This document shows positions 58,311 to 64,000 of a DNA stretch of 64,000 nucleotides, one piece after another. The notes below the pieces were generated by a model. It was not told where the DNA came from. It did no database searches and was given only the letters and a program-made list of their open reading frames with translations. Origin of the DNA: Dermatophagoides farinae (taxonomy: Eukaryota; Arthropoda; Arachnida; Sarcoptiformes; Pyroglyphidae); assembly GCF_024713945.1 (NCBI RefSeq), contig NC_134684.1:1779001-1843000 (forward strand), written 5' to 3'. Made by a program: the position numbers and the translations under genes. Every line of letters starts with the position of its first letter. Position 1 is the stretch's first letter.

Positions 58311-61301
58311 ATTGGTTTGATCACCATATGATGATTTGATTATTTCAACACCATCTTTCCGTTTTTTCATCACTACTACCACTAACAACGACAACAACAA
58401 CAACAAAAAAAATGTGACAATTGATAAGAATTGTAATGGAAATAAATTTAAATCATCATTATTACCGATTTCTAAGTGACACACACACACACACACACAA
58501 CAAATCAACCATGTATGTATATGTGTCAGTCACTTTGGGTTTCTATTTCACTGATTTTTTTTTTTTTTTTTTGGTACATTACAATATCCATATCGATCAC
58601 ATTTTTATTCTTTCTTTTTTTCTTTTTGGTTCATCAGTTGATCCACACCAATAGAAAAAAAAACATGACAGATGGCCCAAATTAACGCCTGTGTGACACG
58701 TACCTACTATTTTTATTTTTTTTGATTGAACATTTATAACACACACACACACACAGATATACAAAGACACATATGAATTGAATGATTACGATTTTTGGAT
58801 TGTGCTGGTCGTTTTTTTTTGGTGTTGGTGCTGTCAACACAACAATACACACAATCTAATGAAATACAATAAACGACAAAAGAGAAGCTAATTCAATTTG
58901 ATCATTTAGTATAAGTAGACTTTTATCACCATCATCAACATCCATTGCCACACGAATACGAATTTAACAACAATAGAACACACACACACACACACACCAA
59001 AACACATTGGTGTCTCATATTCTCTCTCTCTCTAGAGATTTAGAATTATTTGTTATATTTACTCTTGGGCCATCATCATCATCATCATCATCATCATTGG
59101 GTCCTTTAAAACTTTCTATGATGGTAAAAATAAAATAAAAATAAAACAAAATCCTCTCTTCCATACAATGATGATGACGACGACGACGTGTGTCACACAC
59201 ACACACACTGGCGACCAGAAAAAAATACCGTATTTTTTATCATCATCATCATCATCATCATCAATACATTATTCTTCTGTATACAAGTGACTTTTTACAC
59301 CGAAAAATCATCCTCATCCTAATCATCATGGTGATGATGATGATCATTTCAAGTGTATTACACACACACATATGAACAACAATATGTTTTGTTCCCCTTA
59401 AACAAAAAAGTAATCTACATTTGAATGATAAAATAAAATGTGTGGCATATGAATGAAAGAGAATACACAAATGAATAATGTGACTATTTGTCATCATCAT
59501 CATCATCATAATCATTGTTGTTGATAATTGAATGGAATTTTTATTGTTCAATTTAATGGTCATTAATTTAATTTGATGTTGATGGTGATGATGATTTGTT
59601 TGAATCAATTACTTATTTTTTTTTTATTGGCGATAAATTTATTTTCATCTTTTTTTTCATTTCTCTTCTCTTCTCTCTTTCTAATATTATAGGCCAAAAT
59701 AATCCGGCATCAATGATTGGTAAATCAAGAAGACCACGAACAGCATTCACTAGCCAACAATTGCTTGAATTAGAGAATCAATTCCGTATGAATAAATATC
59801 TATCAAGGCCTAAACGTTTTGAAGTGGCCACCAATCTATGTTTATCGGAAACACAGGTAATGCAACCAAGCATCCAATATTTTATTTTTTTTTTCAGTGT
59901 TTGATTCATTTCTCTATTTGCACATGAAATAAATTATGAGAATTGAGAATAATTTTTTTTTTATTACCATCCATCCATTCATTGGATTATTTGATTTGAT
60001 TTTACCATAATGATGCTTATGATGATGATGATGATAATTTCATTGGATCACCATATGTCATTTTATTATATTTATTTATATAAAAAGAGAGAGAGAGAGA
60101 GACTTTTTACAATTAAAGTCAAATGATAAGATTCCATTAATTTAATTGAAAATCACAGAAAATTTCACACACACACACACACACGAGATTCTTTTCCTTT
60201 TTTTTTTTGGCTCTCTTCAGTTTATTAGAAGTTAAAATTAGTTGACTTGATTTAAAAAAAATGATGATGTGATTGGCGATTTTTTTTCTCTTTTGGCAAA
60301 CTGACTTTTTTTGCATGATGCAAGGCACGTGTCTGCTGCACTTATTTATGCAGAGTGTCGTATTATCGACTTTATTATTTAATCACTTAATTTTAAATAA
60401 GTTTTTTTTTCAAATAACTTTTAAAAGTTTTTTTCGCGTGTGTTCGCGTGTGCAATTTTAACATAAACCAAACTTGACAATCAACTGAATTATTATTATT
60501 ATTATTATTTACTTTCTGTTGAATAAATAGGTGAAAATTTGGTTCCAAAATCGTCGTATGAAATGGAAACGTAGTAAAAAAACTGCACAAGAAGCAAAAC
60601 AAAATTTATCATCATCATCATCATCATCAAAATCATCATCAATGGCCAATAATAATAATAATAATAATAATAATAGTGGATCAGGCTGTACATCATCAGC
60701 AACAATAACCACAGCCATGAATCAGGATTCAAGTGATGGCCATATGTCAACCAGTGACAATGATTATGATTCAGATAATTCTAATACAGCTCATTATTCT
60801 GATGATGAAAATAATCATAATATTAATGGAAGAATAAAAAAATCATTATCGGCAAATGGTAGATCATCATCATCATCATCATCATCATCGTCATCATCAT
60901 CAACATTGACCGTTGGTGATCGATCATCAACACCATTATCATTATTTAAATCATTAAAATCATCACATGAAAATCAAGTTATCATTGGACATCATCATCA
61001 ACATCAACATCATCTTAATCATAATAATCATCATATAAATCCAATGATGACCAGATGGATTGAATGTGGACGTTTTACAAATAGACCATCATCTGATAAT
61101 GAAACAACAATGGACATTGGTGTTGGTGGTAAAGCAATAATAACATCTTTAAGTGGAAAAACAATCGCCGCCACCACCACCGCGAACACCACCACCGCCA
61201 GCAGAAGCAGTAACAGCAGCAGCAGCGGTAATGGTATTATTGTTGGTGGTGGTGCTACTATTTCTTCTGTCGAACCATTTTATAGACAATTTGTAAGCTA
61301 A
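54134..61301 (+). CDS. exex: MNX / HB9 / extra-extra homeodomain transcription factor, 3 coding exons
   Basis: Exons 54134-55118, 59693-59856 and 60531-61301 join in phase (1, 0) to give 639 aa. The homeodomain (about residues 340-399) reads [19 protein letters not shown], then [20 protein letters not shown], then [17 protein letters not shown]; the middle block with KRFEVA is diagnostic of MNX. N-terminal [10 protein letters not shown] (about 81-90) corresponds to the conserved MNX repressor-type motif (NFRIDALLA in vertebrates). The YEWLAKEM block before intron 1 resembles the W-L-A segment of fly Exex. Known role: nuclear regulator, mainly a repressor, of motor-neuron identity and parts of the gut. 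Low-complexity Ser, His, Thr, Ala and Asn runs enlarge exons 1 and 3. Two AATAAA signals follow about 65-80 nt after the stop. Confidence 0.95.
55119..59692 (+). other. exex: MNX intron 1 (4.6 kb)
   Basis: Donor GTAAGT, acceptor TTATAG. Repeat-rich, with a G-rich stretch (TGGGTGGGTGGGTGCTGGTGG, about 55780-55800), T18GG at 58555-58574 and (GAT)n at about 58269-58308. No other exon recognised. Confidence 0.85.
59693..59856 (+). CDS. exex: MNX coding exon 2: homeodomain residues 1-44
   Basis: Starts after TTATAG, completing a Gly codon, and ends ...LSETQ at donor GTAATG. The 164 nt equal 2 + 54 codons. Confidence 0.95.
59857..60530 (+). other. exex: MNX intron 2 (674 bp, inside the homeobox)
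   Basis: Donor GTAATG, acceptor AATAG. Contains (GA)n at about 60087-60102 and (CA)n at about 60166-60184. Nothing coding. Confidence 0.9.
60531..61301 (+). CDS. exex: MNX coding exon 3: homeodomain residues 45-60 and C-terminus
   Basis: Opens GTG AAA ATT TGG ([17 protein letters not shown]), then Ser, Asn, acidic and His-rich low-complexity sequence to TAA at 61299-61301. The GC-richer Ala/Thr/Ser run near 61170-61230 is a local composition change. The last codons contain GTAAGC, a possible weak donor, but the stop follows directly. Confidence 0.93.
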   Translation: MKIWFQNRRMKWKRSKKTAQEAKQNLSSSSSSSKSSSMANNNNNNNNNSGSGCTSSATITTAMNQDSSDGHMSTSDNDYDSDNSNTAHYSDDENNHNINGRIKKSLSANGRSSSSSSSSSSSSSTLTVGDRSSTPLSLFKSLKSSHENQVIIGHHHQHQHHLNHNNHHINPMMTRWIECGRFTNRPSSDNETTMDIGVGGKAIITSLSGKTIAATTTANTTTASRSSNSSSSGNGIIVGGGATISSVEPFYRQFVS

Positions 61302-61364
61302 ATTAGAAGCTATCAAATTATCATCATTCTATTCCATTCCATTATTGATTAATATGGAAACAAT

Positions 61365-61383
61365 AATAAATTGCAATAATAAA
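61365..61383 (+). terminator. Tandem polyadenylation signals AATAAA, MNX
   Basis: AATAAA at 61365-61370 and again at 61378-61383, 64 and 77 nt after the stop. They support 61301 as the true end of the gene. Confidence 0.6.
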
Positions 61384-62355
61384 AATACGTAAAAACACGC
61401 GTACGAATAGGACAGAGTAATAAAAATGATGATGATGATGATGATGAAAATTTTTCAATTTAATTGTGTGCTCATTTCGTTTCATTTCATTTCATTTCTT
61501 AATTCAGTTTCGTTGTATTTTTTTTTCTGTTCTCCTTGTTCGTTTGTAAATTATCCCAAAAACAAAAAATAAAACATTTTCGAAGAAAAAATTCAATTCA
61601 ATTAATTTAAAAAATGAAAATGTAAAAGTCAAAATCAAATCAATCCGATGATCAACTAGATGATGATGGTCTACAAATGAGATCGTTCGTTTTTTTTTTG
61701 TTTCTTCATCTTATAATAATAATAATAATAAACAAAATGATCAATTAATCATTTTTCAATTTTTTAATGGATAACAATCGATTGATTTCTTCTTCTTCTT
61801 CTTCTTTTTTTTCTCTCTGATTCAATTCAATTGGTCATTGGTCATTAAATGATTGATATGTTTGTCCCATGTGTGTTTGTGTGTTGTCTTCATCACTTGG
61901 TTGGCGCGATCACGAATCAATTGATTTTGAACAAAGATCTCTTTTTTTATTTGTTGAAATGAATGATAAAGATAAAAAGAAAAGCAAATATTGATTCGTA
62001 ATACGATCAATGATGATGATGTTCTGAAATTGAATCGATCAAAGATGATGGTTAAAAGAAGAAGAAGAAGCAAAAAATTAATAGCCCCATCGTTAATAGA
62101 TTTTCCATTGAAGTTTAGATAGATATCAGTTTTTGAAGTAGTCTTCTAGCTCCAGAATTCTTTCATAATTATACAGTAGGAAAAAAATCAAATTCATTCA
62201 CATTCTGTTTTTTTTCTTTTGAAATTCTGAAATTTTTTCAAATTGAATAAATTGTTTTTTAAACAAGAATTTAGTTAACATTTAATTAAGAATTAGTTAT
62301 TATTATTAATAAAGACGTAATGTTTTGGGATTGAAAATTAAGTGCATTTAATTTT

Positions 62356-62386
<31 letters not shown>
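62356..62386. repeat. (ATC)n microsatellite
   Basis: About 31 bp of ATC repeat in the MNX downstream flank. It explains the poly-Asp frame on the minus strand. Confidence 0.9.
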
Positions 62387-64000
62387 ATGTGATCGTAATC
62401 ATTACCAACCACTACTGTACTGTTATGTTTGAAATGAAATGGATGATGATTTCCACCATTGTTGTTGTTGATGATGAAAGCAATTGATAAAGGCAAAATG
62501 TTTGGAAAATTATTCTGTTCAATGATCAGAGAGGGAGAGAGAGAGGATATAAACGACGACAATTGAATTCAACTTGTGAAACGGTCGACCAACAATTTCT
62601 ACAATATCCCTATGTGATATATACAGCTAAATTTAATTATGTTGATTGCTCTGATGTTGTTGTTGTTGTTGTCGTTCGATTTTGTTTTCGATATATTTAT
62701 GTGTTCATGGATCCAAGTGACAAACTCCGGAGGTTTTTTTTCATTTTCTTACCCCTCTTTTTTTTCCTGTTATTGCTACAGATTCTTACGTCAATATAGT
62801 CACATTGAGAATTCAATCAAAAAACATCAATAACGACGACGATGTATGTTTTGCACAACAACAACAAATTTGAATCATCATTGAGCATTCCCATTTTTTT
62901 TTTGCTGTATGTTTTGTTGTCATTGTCGTTATATATTTGTTGTATGGGCAATGCAATTGCCTTAATTTTTCACTTTTCATTCGCACACTACTTATATTTT
63001 GATGTTGGTATGTGCTGCCGATGATTTCATATATAATAATAATAATACCACACATTCTCACTTACACACAGATATACTTCCTTTACTGCCAAAAAAAAAA
63101 CTATAAGTTCTGGTTCGTGTATTATATATTTGGATGCTTTGGTTAGTATTGCCTATGTATGCACAATGAATTTTTTTTTGTGTGTGTCTCAACAGCCTCA
63201 ATTCCCTTAGCGATATTCAATTTAATTGACAACTTTTTTTCCCGTTCATTTATTCTCTCTCTCTCTCTCTATACACACACACAAAAATACGATCCTGTTT
63301 CGTAATTTTGTTGGGCATCGAACCTTCTTCTTCTGTATAATGTACAACCTATGTGCTTGATTCTGGGTGGTATCATTGATTACATTGCATTGAACGTACA
63401 TTTTTTTTTGTTTGTTTGTTTGTCACCAAAGAATACCGTCAAAATGGATATGATTATTATTTACCGAAAAAAAATACGCTACATTATATATATAGGGATT
63501 CTGATGTTGCCTTGTGATCGCAATATGGTGGTGATTGTAGTTCACTTTTCATAAACAAATTTATTTGAGCTATGACCGAATTAGATCCCTCTAAATGAGA
63601 TCGAATAGAAGAATGGGAAGATTGAACAATGTTCATTTTAGCATGATAATCACCATTGATAACTATGATGATGATGATGATGATGGTGATGATGCGCATA
63701 GTATACATCAATCAGATTTACAGGATATTGTATATATATATTCTGGAAAAAAACGTCCTGATATTTTCTTTTTTTTTTTACTTTTAACTGTATTATTTCA
63801 TCATATGCTAAGCTAAGCATAAAAATGTTTAGAGAAGAATAAAAAAAAACCTAAACCAAACCAACCAGATATATGTCGGAAATTGCCTTCAAGAAGAAAT
63901 TGGCAAGACTCCAATTACTGAAATTACATTAACGACAACGATAGCGATTCCGATCTAATTTATAATATGATAATGGAATTAATTCAAACAAATTGATCAT

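Larger units (their letters stand above)
61302..64000. other. MNX downstream flank, no gene seen
   Basis: Beyond the 3' UTR there are only simple repeats: (TTC)n at 61790-61806, (ATC)n at 62356-62386, (TC)n at about 63255-63271 and (GAT)n at about 63665-63692. Open frames here are short and compositionally repeat-like. Confidence 0.6.

Overview
The window looks like nuclear DNA of a small arthropod, most likely an acariform mite. Three things point that way: a very AT-rich, simple-repeat-saturated background of (GAT)n/(ATC)n, (TTG)n, (TG)n and long T tracts; tiny introns (60-118 bp) in the housekeeping genes; and clear bilaterian proteins. The species assignment is inference. Every coding call rests on reading the protein and on splice junctions worked out by eye, where exon phases join exactly.

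Layout. (1) 376-10779, minus strand: Distal-less (Dll/Dlx) homeobox gene, three coding exons, introns of 5.6 and 3.5 kb, 428 aa. (2) 10780-41381: a 30.6 kb stretch in which I find no credible exon, only simple repeats, T tracts and a few short palindromes. It is the obvious place for Dll cis-regulation. (3) 41382-49463: a compact island of four complete housekeeping-type genes: uridine phosphorylase (+, 4 exons, 339 aa), secreted RNase T2 (+, intronless, 228 aa), KANSL2/NSL2 (-, 3 exons, 527 aa) and cyclin T (+, 7 exons, 905 aa). (4) 49464-54133: repeat-rich intergenic DNA. (5) 54134-61301, plus strand: an MNX/HB9/extra-extra homeobox gene, three exons, 639 aa. (6) 61302-64000: flank without a recognised gene.

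How the parts relate. Two ANTP-class developmental regulators, Dll and MNX, sit about 43 kb apart (start codon to start codon) and are transcribed away from each other. They flank a dense cluster of broadly used genes, as in a regulatory block with bystander genes. In both homeoboxes the intron falls between homeodomain residues 44 and 45. RNase T2 and uridine phosphorylase are adjacent, co-oriented and could act in successive steps of RNA/uridine salvage. KANSL2 (histone acetylation, NSL complex) and cyclin T (P-TEFb, transcription elongation) share a 0.8 kb divergent promoter region. RNase T2 and KANSL2 converge with only 65 bp between stop codons.

No transposon coding sequence, CRISPR array, rRNA or tRNA was recognised. 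Most open frames in the repeat-rich DNA are translations of microsatellites and are not genes. I saw no clearly new biological system. The best leads are the Dll-MNX linkage, the 30 kb gene-free region, the T tracts that nearly always end in GG, and the G-quadruplex motif behind cyclin T.
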